Positions 33,355 through 42,753 are shown, counted from the first letter of the stretch. The stretch is DNA of 64,000 nucleotides from JASBTN01 sp965228805 (GCF_965228805.1 NZ_CBDDIE010000003.1:186001-250000); one strand, 5' to 3'. The notes: generated by a model from the letters alone, not told the origin. Numbers and translations are program-made.

Positions 33355-35028
33355 ATGGCGGACGCAGCCATTCACGGCCATGACCACGAAGATACCCGCG
33401 GGTTCTTCACGCGCTGGTTCATGTCCACCAACCACAAGGACATCGGGCTTCTGTACCTGATCGTTGCCGGCATCACCGGCTTCATCTCGGTCAGCTTCAC
33501 GGTCTACATGCGACTGGAGCTGATGGAACCGGGGGTCCAGTACATGTGTCTCGAGGGCGCGCGCTTCATCGCCGATGCCTCGGCCGAATGTACGCCGAAC
33601 GGGCACCTCTGGAACGTGATGATCACCTACCACGGCGTTCTGATGATGTTCTTTGTCGTCATTCCCGCCCTGTTCGGTGGTTTCGGCAACTATTTCATGC
33701 CCTTGCAGATCGGCGCGCCGGACATGGCCTTCCCGCGCATGAACAACCTGTCCTTCTGGATGTATGTGGCCGGTGTCGCCCTGGGCGTCGCCTCGCTGCT
33801 GTCGCCCGGAGGCAATGACCAGCTGGGCTCTGGCGTGGGCTGGGTGCTCTACCCGCCGCTGTCGACCACCGAAGCGGGCACCTCGATGGACCTGGCGATC
33901 TTCGCCGTGCACGTCTCGGGCGCCTCGTCGATCCTGGGCGCGATCAACATGATCACCACCTTCCTGAACATGCGTGCCCCGGGCATGACCCTGTTCAAGG
34001 TGCCGCTGTTTGCCTGGTCGATCTTCGTCACGGCCTGGCTGATCCTCCTGTCGCTGCCCGTCCTGGCCGGCGCGATCACCATGCTGCTGATGGACCGCAA
34101 CTTCGGCACGACCTTCTTCGATCCGGCCGGTGGCGGTGACCCGATCCTGTACCAGCACATCCTGTGGTTCTTCGGCCACCCGGAAGTCTATATCGTGATC
34201 CTGCCCGGCTTCGGTCTTGTCAGCCACGTCTTCGCGACGTTCGCGCGCAAGCCGATCTTCGGTTACCTGCCGATGGTCTGGGCGCTGATCGCCATCGGCT
34301 TCCTGGGCTTTGTCGTCTGGGCGCACCACATGTACACGGTCGGCATGAGCCTGCAGCAGCAGAGCTACTTCATGCTTGCGACAATGGTCATTGCGGTGCC
34401 CACCGGCGTGAAGATCTTCAGCTGGATCGCCACCATGTGGGGCGGCTCGGTCGAGTTCAAGACGCCGATGCTCTTCGCCCTCGGTTTCCTGATCCTCTTC
34501 ACCATCGGCGGCGTGACCGGCGTGGTGCTGAGCCAGGCCGGTGTGGACCGCGTCTATCACGACACCTACTACGTCGTGGCGCACTTCCACTACACCATGT
34601 CGATGGGCGCGGCCTTTACCATCTTTGCCGGGATCTACTTCTACTTCGGCAAGATGACCGGTCGTCAGTATCCGGAGTTCCTGGGCAAGCTGCACTTCTG
34701 GCTGTTCTTCATCGGCGTGAACCTGACCTTCTTCCCGCAGCACTTCCTGGGTCGCCAGGGCATGCCGCGCCGCTACATCGACTATCCGGAAGCCTTCGCC
34801 TATTGGAACAAGATCAGTTCGATCGGCGCGATGATCTCGTTTGCCTCGTTCCTGCTGTTCATCGGCATCGTGGCCTACAGCCTGCTGGCTGGCCGTCGCG
34901 AAACCAAGGCGAACTACTGGAACGAATATGCGGATACGCTGGAATGGACCCTGCCCAGCCCGCCGCCGGAGCACACGTTCGAAATCCTGCCCAAGCAGGA
35001 AGACTGGGACAAGGGCCACTCGCACTAA
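33355..35028 (+). CDS. ctaD: Cytochrome c oxidase subunit I (aa3 type)
   Basis: A protein of 557 residues with 12 helices and all haem-copper motifs: WFFGHPEVYIVILPGFG (CuB His and cross-linked Tyr), WAHHMYTVG (CuB His pair), and VVAHFHYTMSMGAAFTIFAG (haem a and a3 His). It reduces oxygen to water and pumps protons. A terminator follows 15 bases after the stop; subunits II and III are not in the window, so the oxidase genes are split as in Paracoccus. Confidence 0.98.
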   Translation: MADAAIHGHDHEDTRGFFTRWFMSTNHKDIGLLYLIVAGITGFISVSFTVYMRLELMEPGVQYMCLEGARFIADASAECTPNGHLWNVMITYHGVLMMFFVVIPALFGGFGNYFMPLQIGAPDMAFPRMNNLSFWMYVAGVALGVASLLSPGGNDQLGSGVGWVLYPPLSTTEAGTSMDLAIFAVHVSGASSILGAINMITTFLNMRAPGMTLFKVPLFAWSIFVTAWLILLSLPVLAGAITMLLMDRNFGTTFFDPAGGGDPILYQHILWFFGHPEVYIVILPGFGLVSHVFATFARKPIFGYLPMVWALIAIGFLGFVVWAHHMYTVGMSLQQQSYFMLATMVIAVPTGVKIFSWIATMWGGSVEFKTPMLFALGFLILFTIGGVTGVVLSQAGVDRVYHDTYYVVAHFHYTMSMGAAFTIFAGIYFYFGKMTGRQYPEFLGKLHFWLFFIGVNLTFFPQHFLGRQGMPRRYIDYPEAFAYWNKISSIGAMISFASFLLFIGIVAYSLLAGRRETKANYWNEYADTLEWTLPSPPPEHTFEILPKQEDWDKGHSH

Positions 35029-35043
35029 TCCCTGAACCACATC

Positions 35044-35078
35044 GGGCCCGGGCGGAAACGTCCGGGCCCTTTCTTTTT
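35044..35078 (+). terminator. Rho-independent terminator of ctaD
   Basis: Stem GGGCCCGGGCG/CGTCCGGGCCC (pairs with one wobble) around GAAA, followed by TTTCTTTTT. Confidence 0.9.
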
Positions 35079-35096
35079 CGACACGGGTAATCCCAC

Positions 35097-35624
35097 ATGA
35101 GCCTCGCCGATCTGATCCAGGCCCTGACCCTGCTGATCCCGATCCTGGTCGCCTGGCGCACCGCGCGTATTTGGGCCACGTTAACCAGCGCCGGTCTGGT
35201 GCTGTTGGCAGGCGCCGGGTTGAACACCTTGCTGCTGGAGGCCGCACCGGGCCTCTATGCCCCATCCTCTGGCGCGAGTGACCTGCAGGGCACCTTTTAC
35301 ATCGCGACACCGACCAGCCATTTTATAACCATGGGGCTCGTCTGCCTCGGCCTCGCCCTGCCCCTTTGGGCGCTGGAACGCCACAACGCATTGCTAGTCC
35401 GCCCCGTGGCCTGGGCCGGAGCCTTCAGCCTGCTGATAGCGCAGGTCGCAGGCTGGTTCCTACCGCGCCTGGCCCTTGCATTTTCCACGGTCGAGGACTT
35501 CGATCAGATGCGCGCCCTGTTCACCAAAGTTAACACGGCGAGTGCCGCCCTGATCTTTTCCATGCCACTCTCGGTGGCCCTGCTGATCGCGGTCATGGCA
35601 ATTTCAGCCCTGAGGCGCCGCTGA
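35097..35624 (+). CDS. Uncharacterised four-helix membrane protein
   Basis: A protein of 175 residues with about four hydrophobic helices (LIQALTLLIPILVAW, ATLTSAGLVLLAGAGL, FITMGLVCLGLALPLW, AWAGAFSLLIAQVAGWFL) and a Ser/Asp-rich loop between helices 2 and 3. No family recognised. It lies after the ctaD terminator and shares its last base with the start of the DUF2244 gene, so the two are one unit. A role in oxidase assembly is possible only by position. Confidence 0.75.
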   Translation: MSLADLIQALTLLIPILVAWRTARIWATLTSAGLVLLAGAGLNTLLLEAAPGLYAPSSGASDLQGTFYIATPTSHFITMGLVCLGLALPLWALERHNALLVRPVAWAGAFSLLIAQVAGWFLPRLALAFSTVEDFDQMRALFTKVNTASAALIFSMPLSVALLIAVMAISALRRR

Positions 35625-36166
35625 TGCCCACGGAATGGGTCACGCGCCTGACCGAACCGCCCCCGGCCGACCACCCGCCCAGCTTCACCGCCGGAGACCC
35701 GCCCGTGGCGAAGCTCCACGCCTGGCCCTTCCGATCGCTGCCCCGGCGTGGTTTCGTCGGTTTCATCGGCATGGCCTTTCTGTTCCTGATGATCCCGCTG
35801 TTCCCACTGATCGGCACGGCGCTGCTCTGGGGCCTCCTGCCCTTCGCGCTCGCCGCCCTGGGTGGCCTCTGGTTCTTCATTGAAAAGAGCTACAAGGACG
35901 GCGAAATCCTGGAAGAACTGCGCCTCTGGCCCGATCATGTCGAGCTGGTGCGAAACGGTCCCCAGCGCGGGCGACAAAGCTGGCAGGCAAACCCCTATTG
36001 GGTCACGGTCGAGATGCACAAGACCGGCGGGCCTGTTCCGAATTACATCACCCTCACCGGCAATGGCCGCACCGTCGAACTAGGCGCCTTCCTCTCGGAG
36101 GACGAACGCCCCGCCCTGTTCGACGAATTGCAATCCGTCCTGACCCTGGTGAAAAGTCGTCAGTAA
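35624..36166 (+). CDS. DUF2244 family membrane protein
   Basis: A protein of 180 residues: a hydrophilic N-terminus, AWPFRSLPRRGFVGFIGMAF starting two transmembrane helices, then a beta-rich cytoplasmic part (LRLWPDHVELVRNGPQRGRQ, PNYITLTGNGRTVELGAFLS). DUF2244 genes commonly sit beside cytochrome oxidase genes in alphaproteobacteria, but the function is unknown. It is translationally coupled to the preceding membrane protein. Confidence 0.85.
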   Translation: MPTEWVTRLTEPPPADHPPSFTAGDPPVAKLHAWPFRSLPRRGFVGFIGMAFLFLMIPLFPLIGTALLWGLLPFALAALGGLWFFIEKSYKDGEILEELRLWPDHVELVRNGPQRGRQSWQANPYWVTVEMHKTGGPVPNYITLTGNGRTVELGAFLSEDERPALFDELQSVLTLVKSRQ

Positions 36167-36182
36167 CGCGTCACGCCCGAGC

Positions 36183-36227
36183 GGGGCCTCAGGGCCCCAC
36201 GAGACATCAAGCGTGCGCGAAGCGCAC
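36183..36227. terminator. Two hairpins between convergent genes
   Basis: GGGGCCTCAGGGCCCC (36183-36198) and GTGCGCGAAGCGCAC (36213-36227). They lie between the ends of the plus-strand DUF2244 gene and the minus-strand YqeY gene. There is no T run, so termination is only suggested. Confidence 0.4.
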
Positions 36228-36254
36228 TCCATTGAACAACAGGATAGACGGGGC

Positions 36255-36716
36255 TCAGCCCAATTTGGCCTTCACCATCGGGCCAACCATGCCGAAATCC
36301 ATCTGGCCGGTGTACTGGGCCTTCAGAACGCCCATGACCTTGCCCATGTCGCGAATGCTCTCGGCGCCGACCTCGGCAATGGCCGCTTCGACCGCGGCGG
36401 CGGTCTCTTCCTCGGACAGCTGGCGCGGCAGGAACTCTTCGATCACTGTGATCTCTGACAGCTCTTTCTCGGCAAGCTCCAGCCGCCCGCCTTCCTCGTA
36501 GGCGCGGGCCGACTCCTGGCGCTGCTTGACCATCTTGCCCAGAATCCCCAGCACATCGGCATCGGTGACCTCGGCGTCTTCCTCGCCCTTACCCCGCAGG
36601 TCGATATCCATGTCCTTGATTGCGGCGTTGATCAGGCGAAGGGTCGAAAGACGCTCGGCGTCCTTCTCTTTCATCGCGGTTTTCAGGGCGTCCATCACCC
36701 GGCTGCGCATGTCCAT
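36255..36716 (-). CDS. GatB/YqeY domain protein
   Basis: A protein of 153 residues matching YqeY: LRSRVMDALK-like start (MDMRSRVMDALKTAMKEKDA), ERLSTLRLINAAIKDMDIDL, LGILGKMVKQRQESARAYEE, FLPRQLSEEETAAAVEAAIA and MGVLKAQYTGQMDFGMVG. YqeY resembles the tail domain of the GatB amidotransferase subunit and may bind tRNA; its role is not settled. Divergent from carA. Confidence 0.92.
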   Translation of the reverse strand: MDMRSRVMDALKTAMKEKDAERLSTLRLINAAIKDMDIDLRGKGEEDAEVTDADVLGILGKMVKQRQESARAYEEGGRLELAEKELSEITVIEEFLPRQLSEEETAAAVEAAIAEVGAESIRDMGKVMGVLKAQYTGQMDFGMVGPMVKAKLG

Positions 36717-36909
36717 CGGTCTTTTGCATCCCCGTGCTTGTCCGAAGTTTCGAACTTACCCAAACCGCCTTCCGCAATCAACCGGGCAGGCATCGCGCTA
36801 AGCCTTTGTTTTCAAGGGAAATGTGAAATTTCCCCGCGAATCCGCAGCCCCTTGACCCGGGCCATTCCCCCCCTTAGGTTCCCGCCAGTTTGACCACGGG
36901 GAGTCGATC

Positions 36910-38082
36910 ATGTCAGCCGCCACCGCCATCCAGCCTGAAACCGCCAAACCGACCGCCTGCCTGGTGCTGGCAGATGGCACAATCTTCTACGGGATGGGCT
37001 TCGGCGCCACCGGCACGACCACAGCAGAGCTCTGCTTCAACACCGCAATGACCGGGTATCAGGAGATCATGACCGACCCGTCCTACGCAGGCCAGGTCGT
37101 GACCTTTACCTTCCCGCACATCGGCAATGTCGGCGTGAACCCCGAGGATGACGAGACCGGCGACCCGGTCGCCGCCGGCATGGTGGTGAAATGGGATCCG
37201 ACCGACCCCTCGAACTGGCGTTCGGTGTCCGAGCTGACCGACTGGCTGGCCAAGCGCGGCCGCATCGGCATCGGCGGCATCGATACCCGCCGCCTGACCC
37301 GCGCGATCCGCCAGCAGGGCGCCCCCCACGTGGCCATCGCCCATGACCCCGAGGGCAATTTCGACATCGAGGACCTGCTGGCCCAGGCCCGCGCCTTCCC
37401 CGGTCTCGAAGGGCTGGATCTGGCCAAGGACGTGACCTGCGCGCAAAGCTACAAGTGGGACGAGATGCGTTGGGCTTGGCCGGACGGTTTCCCGAAACAG
37501 GAAGGCGCCCGCCACAAGGTCGTCGCCCTGGACTTCGGCGCCAAGCGCAACATCCTGCGCTGCCTGGCCTCGGCTGGCTGCGACGTGACGGTGCTGCCGG
37601 CCTCCGCCACCGCCGACGAGGTGCTGGCCCACAATCCCGATGGTGTGTTCCTGTCGAACGGCCCCGGCGACCCGGCGGCCACCGGTGAATATGCCGTGCC
37701 GATGATCAAGACCATCCTGGAGACCACCGATCTGCCGATCTTCGGCATCTGCCTGGGTCACCAGATGCTGGCCCTGGCGCTCGGCGCCAAGACGATCAAG
37801 ATGAACCACGGCCACCACGGCGCCAACCATCCGGTCAAGGATCACGACACCGGTAAGGTCGAGATCACCTCGATGAACCACGGATTCGCCGTGGACGCCC
37901 AGACCCTGCCCGAGGGCGTGGTGGAAAGCCATGTCTCGCTGTTCGATGGCTCCAACTGTGGCATCCGCATGCAGGACCGCCCGGTCTTCTCGGTGCAATA
38001 CCACCCCGAAGCCAGTCCTGGCCCGATGGACAGCTATTACCTGTTCGAACGATTCGCCGAGGCGATGGACGCACGCGGCTGA
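36910..38082 (+). CDS. carA: Carbamoyl-phosphate synthase small subunit
   Basis: A protein of 390 residues. An N-terminal CarA domain (LVLADGTIFYGMGFGATGTT, TGYQEIMTDPSYAGQVVTFT) is followed by the class I glutaminase domain with nucleophile Cys in GICLGHQMLALALGAK and the His-Glu pair in QYHPEASPGP. It supplies ammonia to CarB for arginine and pyrimidine synthesis. Transcribed alone with its own terminator; carB is not in the window. Confidence 0.97.
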   Translation: MSAATAIQPETAKPTACLVLADGTIFYGMGFGATGTTTAELCFNTAMTGYQEIMTDPSYAGQVVTFTFPHIGNVGVNPEDDETGDPVAAGMVVKWDPTDPSNWRSVSELTDWLAKRGRIGIGGIDTRRLTRAIRQQGAPHVAIAHDPEGNFDIEDLLAQARAFPGLEGLDLAKDVTCAQSYKWDEMRWAWPDGFPKQEGARHKVVALDFGAKRNILRCLASAGCDVTVLPASATADEVLAHNPDGVFLSNGPGDPAATGEYAVPMIKTILETTDLPIFGICLGHQMLALALGAKTIKMNHGHHGANHPVKDHDTGKVEITSMNHGFAVDAQTLPEGVVESHVSLFDGSNCGIRMQDRPVFSVQYHPEASPGPMDSYYLFERFAEAMDARG

Positions 38083-38091
38083 CGAACATCG

Positions 38092-38118
38092 AAACCGGGG
38101 CCCAGGCCCCGGTTTTTC
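38092..38118 (+). terminator. Rho-independent terminator of carA
   Basis: AAACCGGGGCC, loop CA, GGCCCCGGTTT, followed by TT; 10 bases after the stop codon. Confidence 0.92.
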
Positions 38119-38213
38119 GTTGAATTCACCTGTATGAAGATGGGGTTAACGCGCTGTTAACCTTCCTTGCGGCAGGGTCGATACGTTAACCACGTCCGAC
38201 TCGCAGCCCCGCA

Positions 38214-40169
38214 ATGACCGTCCACAAGTTGAAACTCGTCACGACACGACCGGCGGTCTCCCCGCAGGGGTCAAAGCGCACGCCGCTCGGGCAGCTTCTG
38301 CGGCAGATGGGGGCCCTGTCGGACGAGGATCTTGCCACTGCCGTTGCCCTGCAGCAACGTGAAGAGGCACGCTTCGGCGACATCCTTCTGGCAAATGGTT
38401 TCGTGACCCGCGCTGACCTCTATGCCGCGCTGGCGTTGCAGTACAACACCTCCATCGCTGATCTGAAATCCGAACCGCCCGACGTGCGGCTGATCGACCG
38501 GCTGGGCGCCGAGTTCTGCATTCAAAACGCCGTCCTGCCCTGGAAGCGCGTGGGCGCGGCCACGGTGCTAATCTGCTCGCGCCCCGACCAGTTCGAAGCG
38601 CTCAAGGCGCAGATGCCTGCCGAATTCGGCCGCCTCCACCTCGCCATCGCCCCCGAAGAGGACATTCAGACAGCCCTGATCGCCGCCCGCCACCGCTCGT
38701 TGGCCATCCGCGCCGAAACGCGTGTGGCGGATCACGAAAGCTGCCGCACCTGGGACCGTGGCCCGGTCGGGCGGCTGGCGGTGGCGATATTGGTGGGCAT
38801 CATCGCGCTGTTCATCGCCGCCCCGGTGGCAGGCTTTGCCCTGCTGACCGCCTGGGCGGTGCTGACCCTGGTTCTAAACGCCGCGATCCGTGCTGTTGCC
38901 GCCGTCTACTACCTGCGCAAGCGCCGCGCAGGCGACACTGTCGAGCCCGCCCGCAGCAATGTCGAATTCCTGTCGCGCCGCCGCAAGGGTGGGATGCAGA
39001 AGCTGCCCACCGTGTCGATCATGGTCCCGCTGTTTCACGAGACAGAAATCGCGGGTCGCCTGGTGAAACGCCTCTCTGCCATCTCCTACCCGCGCGAACT
39101 GTTGGACATCTGCCTGGTGGTCGAAGAGGACGACACCCTGACCCAGGAAACCATCGCCCGCTCCGACCTGCCGCGCTGGATGCGCCAGATCACCGTGCCG
39201 CGCGGGGCGGTGAAGACCAAGCCGCGCGCGCTGAACTTCGCGCTGGATTTCTGCCGCGGCTCCATCATCGGTGTCTATGACGCAGAGGATGCCCCGGACC
39301 CCGACCAGATCCACAAGATCGCCCGCCGCTTCTCCGAAGCCGGACCCGAGGTCGCCTGCCTGCAAGGCGTGCTGGATTTCTACAACGCGCGCACCAATTG
39401 GCTGAGCCGCTGTTTCACCGTGGAATATGCCGCCTGGTTCCGTATCGTGCTGCCAGGCTTGGAGCAGATGGGCTTCGCCGTACCCCTTGGCGGCACGACG
39501 CTGTTCTTTCGCCGCGAGGCGCTGGAGGAACTGGGGGGCTGGGACGCCCATAACGTGACCGAGGACGCCGACCTGGGCATTCGCCTGGCGCGCCACGGCT
39601 ATACCACCGAGCTGATCCAAACCGTGACCCAGGAAGAGGCCAACTGCCGCGTCTGGCCCTGGGTCAAGCAGCGTTCCCGCTGGATCAAGGGCTATGCGAT
39701 GACCTGGGGCGTGGCGATGCGTGACCCGGGCGCTTTGCTGCGCGAGCTGGGATGGTGGAAGTTTATCGGCGTGCAGATCCTGTTTGCCGGCACGCTTAGC
39801 CAATTCGTGCTGGCCCCGGTGCTCTGGACCTTCTGGGCCCTGCCGCTGGGCCTGCCCCACCCGCTGGTCGGCGTCATGCCGATGGGAATGTTCCTGGGGC
39901 TTGGCGCGGTGTTCCTGGCCTCAGAGCTTCTGAACATCGCCGTGGGTGTCATGGCCGTATCGGGCGAGAAACACCGCTGGCTGCGGTGGTGGGTGCCAAC
40001 GCTGCACTTCTATTATCCGCTTGCCTCATTGGCCGCGTTGAAGGGGTTGGGGGAAATCCTGCACAAGCCCTTCTACTGGGACAAGACGGTGCACGGGATA
40101 TTTGATGACCACGACCCCGAGGACGACGAGGCGCTCAGCGACGATCCGACGCAGCCGCGTCCAGCTTGA
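38214..40169 (+). CDS. Membrane GT2 glycosyltransferase with N-terminal MshEN-like domain
   Basis: A protein of 651 residues. Residues ~25-165 look like an MshEN/GspE N-terminal domain (LGQLLRQMGALSDEDLATAV, RFGDILLANGFVTRADLYAA, LALQYNTSIADL), a module that binds c-di-GMP in some proteins. Two helices follow (~185-235), then a processive-type GT2 domain: VVEEDDT, VYDAEDAPDPDQ, TEDADLGIRLARHG and QRSRW (the Q-x-x-RW motif). C-terminal helices complete the synthase. It probably makes an exported polysaccharide controlled by a nucleotide signal; product unknown. Confidence 0.82.
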   Translation: MTVHKLKLVTTRPAVSPQGSKRTPLGQLLRQMGALSDEDLATAVALQQREEARFGDILLANGFVTRADLYAALALQYNTSIADLKSEPPDVRLIDRLGAEFCIQNAVLPWKRVGAATVLICSRPDQFEALKAQMPAEFGRLHLAIAPEEDIQTALIAARHRSLAIRAETRVADHESCRTWDRGPVGRLAVAILVGIIALFIAAPVAGFALLTAWAVLTLVLNAAIRAVAAVYYLRKRRAGDTVEPARSNVEFLSRRRKGGMQKLPTVSIMVPLFHETEIAGRLVKRLSAISYPRELLDICLVVEEDDTLTQETIARSDLPRWMRQITVPRGAVKTKPRALNFALDFCRGSIIGVYDAEDAPDPDQIHKIARRFSEAGPEVACLQGVLDFYNARTNWLSRCFTVEYAAWFRIVLPGLEQMGFAVPLGGTTLFFRREALEELGGWDAHNVTEDADLGIRLARHGYTTELIQTVTQEEANCRVWPWVKQRSRWIKGYAMTWGVAMRDPGALLRELGWWKFIGVQILFAGTLSQFVLAPVLWTFWALPLGLPHPLVGVMPMGMFLGLGAVFLASELLNIAVGVMAVSGEKHRWLRWWVPTLHFYYPLASLAALKGLGEILHKPFYWDKTVHGIFDDHDPEDDEALSDDPTQPRPA

Positions 40170-40785
40170 GCCGCGTCTCGAACGCCTGGCTGATATGGGC
40201 ACGCAGGGCAGCCCCTGCGGCGTCCCCATCGCGCGCCTCGATCGCCTGAACGATCGCCTCGTGTTCGCCCACCGCATTCTCTGCCCGACCTTCGGCCGCA
40301 AGTGACGTGGTCGCCAGCAGCGCCATGGTCCGGTGCACCATGTCCAGCTGCTGCACCAGGTAGCGGTTGTGCGACGCCAGATGCAGCTGCTTGTGAAAAC
40401 GCCGGTTGGTGCGCGCGAGCTCCTCGGGGTTGTCGAGCCGCCCCTTGTCCTCGTCCACCATGTCGCGCAGAACCTTGATTTCCTCCGGCGCGGCGTGCTG
40501 TGCAGCCAGGCGTGCGGCCAGCGCTTCAAGCTCGGCGCGGACCGCGTAAAGCTCGGCCAATTGGTTGTGGTTCAGGGACGCGACGATCAACGACCGCCCA
40601 TCCCGCGCCAACAGCCGCTGCGTCTCCAACCGCTGCAACGCCTCGCGAATGGGGGTGCGCGAGACGCCGAAACGATCCGCCAATTCGCTTTCGACCAGCC
40701 GGTCGCCAGGGCGGTACACGCCCACGTCGATGGCATCCAGGATCAGTTCATAGGCATCTTTCTGGCCCGGTTTGGTCTCGTTCAC
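40135..40785 (-). CDS. GntR family transcriptional regulator (FCD subfamily)
   Basis: A protein of 216 residues from a GTG at 40785 with AAGGAG seven bases upstream. The winged helix covers about 1-70 (DRLVESELADRFGVSRTPIR, EALQRLETQRLLARDGRSLI) and the FCD domain the rest (YAVRAELEALAARLAAQHAA, RRFHKQLHLASHNRYLVQQL, HEAIVQAIEARDGDAAGAAL). Its 3' end overlaps the 3' end of the glycosyltransferase gene by 35 bases, tail to tail. The target is unknown. Confidence 0.88.
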   Translation of the reverse strand: MNETKPGQKDAYELILDAIDVGVYRPGDRLVESELADRFGVSRTPIREALQRLETQRLLARDGRSLIVASLNHNQLAELYAVRAELEALAARLAAQHAAPEEIKVLRDMVDEDKGRLDNPEELARTNRRFHKQLHLASHNRYLVQQLDMVHRTMALLATTSLAAEGRAENAVGEHEAIVQAIEARDGDAAGAALRAHISQAFETRLKLDAAASDRR

Positions 40786-40882
40786 GGCTGTCTCCTTCGG
40801 TCGGCAAAGACTATGCACCCTTGTGCCTGAACATCAAGCGCAGACCATTGCAAAACCGACGCCTGGCGCCTAGCTTCCGGCC

Positions 40883-41557
40883 ATGGTTGCCGACGCTTTC
40901 TCTCATGTCTCCGCCTGGGTCTTCGATCTGGACAATACGCTTTATCCGCCCGAGGCGCGGCTTTTCGACCAGATCGAGGTGCGCATGACGGCCTGGGTGT
41001 CCGAAACCCTGGGCGTGACCGAACCCGAGGCCGACCGTCTGCGCAGCCATTACTGGGCGAAATACGGCACCACTCTGGCGGGGCTGATGGAGGAACACGG
41101 CGTCGACCCGGCCCCCTACCTGACCCATGTGCATGAAATCGACCTGAGCCATCTGGAACAGGACATGGACCTGCGCGCCCATATCACCGACCTGCCCGGA
41201 AGGCGCATCGTCTATACCAACGGGTCAGAACCCTACGCCCGCCGCGTTCTGGAAGCGCGCGGATTGGGCGGGCTGTTCGATGCGGTCTATGGCGTGGAAC
41301 ACGCGGGCTTTCGCCCGAAGCCCGAGCAGGTGGCCTTTGAAACCGTGTTCGCCAAGGACGGGCTGGATGCCACCGTGGCCGCCATGTTCGAAGATGACGC
41401 GCGCAACCTGGCCGCGCCCCACGCAATGGGGATGCGCACGGTGCATGTCGCGCCCGAAGCCGCCCCAGCCGATCACATCCACCACCACACCGCCGACCTG
41501 ACCGACTTCCTGTCCGGCCTGGCACGCACCCTCCCCCCGAAACGGAGACCCGCATGA
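40883..41557 (+). CDS. HAD-family pyrimidine 5'-nucleotidase
   Basis: A protein of 224 residues with HAD motif I WVFDLDNTLYPPEARLFDQI (Asp-x-Asp), motif II RRIVYTNGSEPYARRVLEAR, Lys region AGFRPKPEQVAFETVF and motif IV MFEDDARNLAAPHAMGMRTV. This is the SDT1/YjjG-like nucleotidase pattern that strips phosphate from pyrimidine nucleotides. Its stop overlaps the next start (ATGA). Confidence 0.88.
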   Translation: MVADAFSHVSAWVFDLDNTLYPPEARLFDQIEVRMTAWVSETLGVTEPEADRLRSHYWAKYGTTLAGLMEEHGVDPAPYLTHVHEIDLSHLEQDMDLRAHITDLPGRRIVYTNGSEPYARRVLEARGLGGLFDAVYGVEHAGFRPKPEQVAFETVFAKDGLDATVAAMFEDDARNLAAPHAMGMRTVHVAPEAAPADHIHHHTADLTDFLSGLARTLPPKRRPA

Positions 41558-42753
41558 CGATCCACCGCGCAGACATCTTCATCTCGGGCGGCGGCATCGC
41601 GGGTCAGGTCGCGGCCTGTGTCTTTGCCACCAAGGGGTTTTCCGTGGTCATGGCCGACCCGGTTCCACCGGTGACCGAGGCGGATCTGGACGGCTCTGAC
41701 CTGCGCTCGACCGCCTTCCTGCGCCCAGCACGGGAACTGTTTGACGCCTGTGGGCTCTGGCCCGTGCTGGCGCCCCACGCCAAGCCACTCGACCAGTTGC
41801 AGGTGATCGACACCACCGGCTGGCCGCCGGTCGAACGCGAACGCCGCAGCTTCCGCGCGGATGACATGGGGGACGATCCCTTCGGCTGGAACCTGATGAA
41901 CTGGGTCGTGCGGCGCGAGCTTTGGTCCTACTTGCAGGGGCAGGCGCGGATCACCGCGCTTTACGGCACCGGTTTCAAATCCATCGTGCAGCGCACCGGC
42001 GAGGTCATCGTGGGCCTCGACAATGGCGACCAAGTGCGCGCGCGCCTGGGCGTGGCGGCGGATGGCAAATTCTCCCCCCTGCGCGAGGCGGTTGGGATCG
42101 AGGTCAGCACCACCCGCTACGGCCAGAAGTCGCTCGCCTTTACCGTCACCCATGACACGCCACATGAGAATATCTCGACCGAGATCTACAACGAGGGCGG
42201 CCCCTTCACCATCGTACCCCTGCCCGACATGGACGGGCGCCATGCCTCTGCCATCGTCTGGATGAACCTTGGCCCGCGCGCGGTGGAGCTGATGGAAATG
42301 GACGTGCCGGAGTTCGAAGAGGTGATGTATCACCGCTCCACCGGCCTGCTGGGTCACATGCGGCTAGAGGGGCGCCGGTCGATCTGGCCGATCATTACCC
42401 AGACCGCCGACCAGCTGGTGTCCGGCCGCGTGGCCGTGATGGCCGAGGCCGCCCATGCCCTGCCTCCGATTGGCGCGCAGGGGCTGAACACCTCGCTGAA
42501 TGACCTCATCGCTCTGGCCGCCCTGGCCGAGGCGCATCGGGGCGATCTGGGCAGCTCCGAGATGATGCAGGCCTATGAAAAGGCGCGCAAATCCGACATT
42601 GCCCAGCGCGCGCGGGTGATTGACCTGTTCAACCGTGTGGCCCGTTCGGGGGAAGCCACGTTGCAGGCCGTGCGCCTGGCGGGGTTGAAGACCGTGCATG
42701 ATGTCACCCCCCTGCGCAAAGGGGTTATGCGGGCCGGGCTTGGACCGCGCTGA
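41554..42753 (+). CDS. FAD-dependent UbiH/UbiF/COQ6-family monooxygenase
   Basis: A protein of 399 residues with the FAD-binding start ADIFISGGGIAGQVAACVFA, the DG-type motif GVAADGKFSPLREAVGIEVS and the second FAD motif AEAAHALPPIGAQGLNTSLN. It most likely hydroxylates the ubiquinone ring (a UbiL-like role is possible in this group). It is coupled to the nucleotidase gene by overlap. Which ring position it acts on cannot be read from sequence. Confidence 0.85.
   Translation: MTIHRADIFISGGGIAGQVAACVFATKGFSVVMADPVPPVTEADLDGSDLRSTAFLRPARELFDACGLWPVLAPHAKPLDQLQVIDTTGWPPVERERRSFRADDMGDDPFGWNLMNWVVRRELWSYLQGQARITALYGTGFKSIVQRTGEVIVGLDNGDQVRARLGVAADGKFSPLREAVGIEVSTTRYGQKSLAFTVTHDTPHENISTEIYNEGGPFTIVPLPDMDGRHASAIVWMNLGPRAVELMEMDVPEFEEVMYHRSTGLLGHMRLEGRRSIWPIITQTADQLVSGRVAVMAEAAHALPPIGAQGLNTSLNDLIALAALAEAHRGDLGSSEMMQAYEKARKSDIAQRARVIDLFNRVARSGEATLQAVRLAGLKTVHDVTPLRKGVMRAGLGPR

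Noticed and set aside
33325..35310. 661-codon open frame antisense to ctaD
   Set aside because: Low-complexity His/Asp/Arg/Gly composition typical of an antisense shadow; CtaD motifs are on the plus strand.
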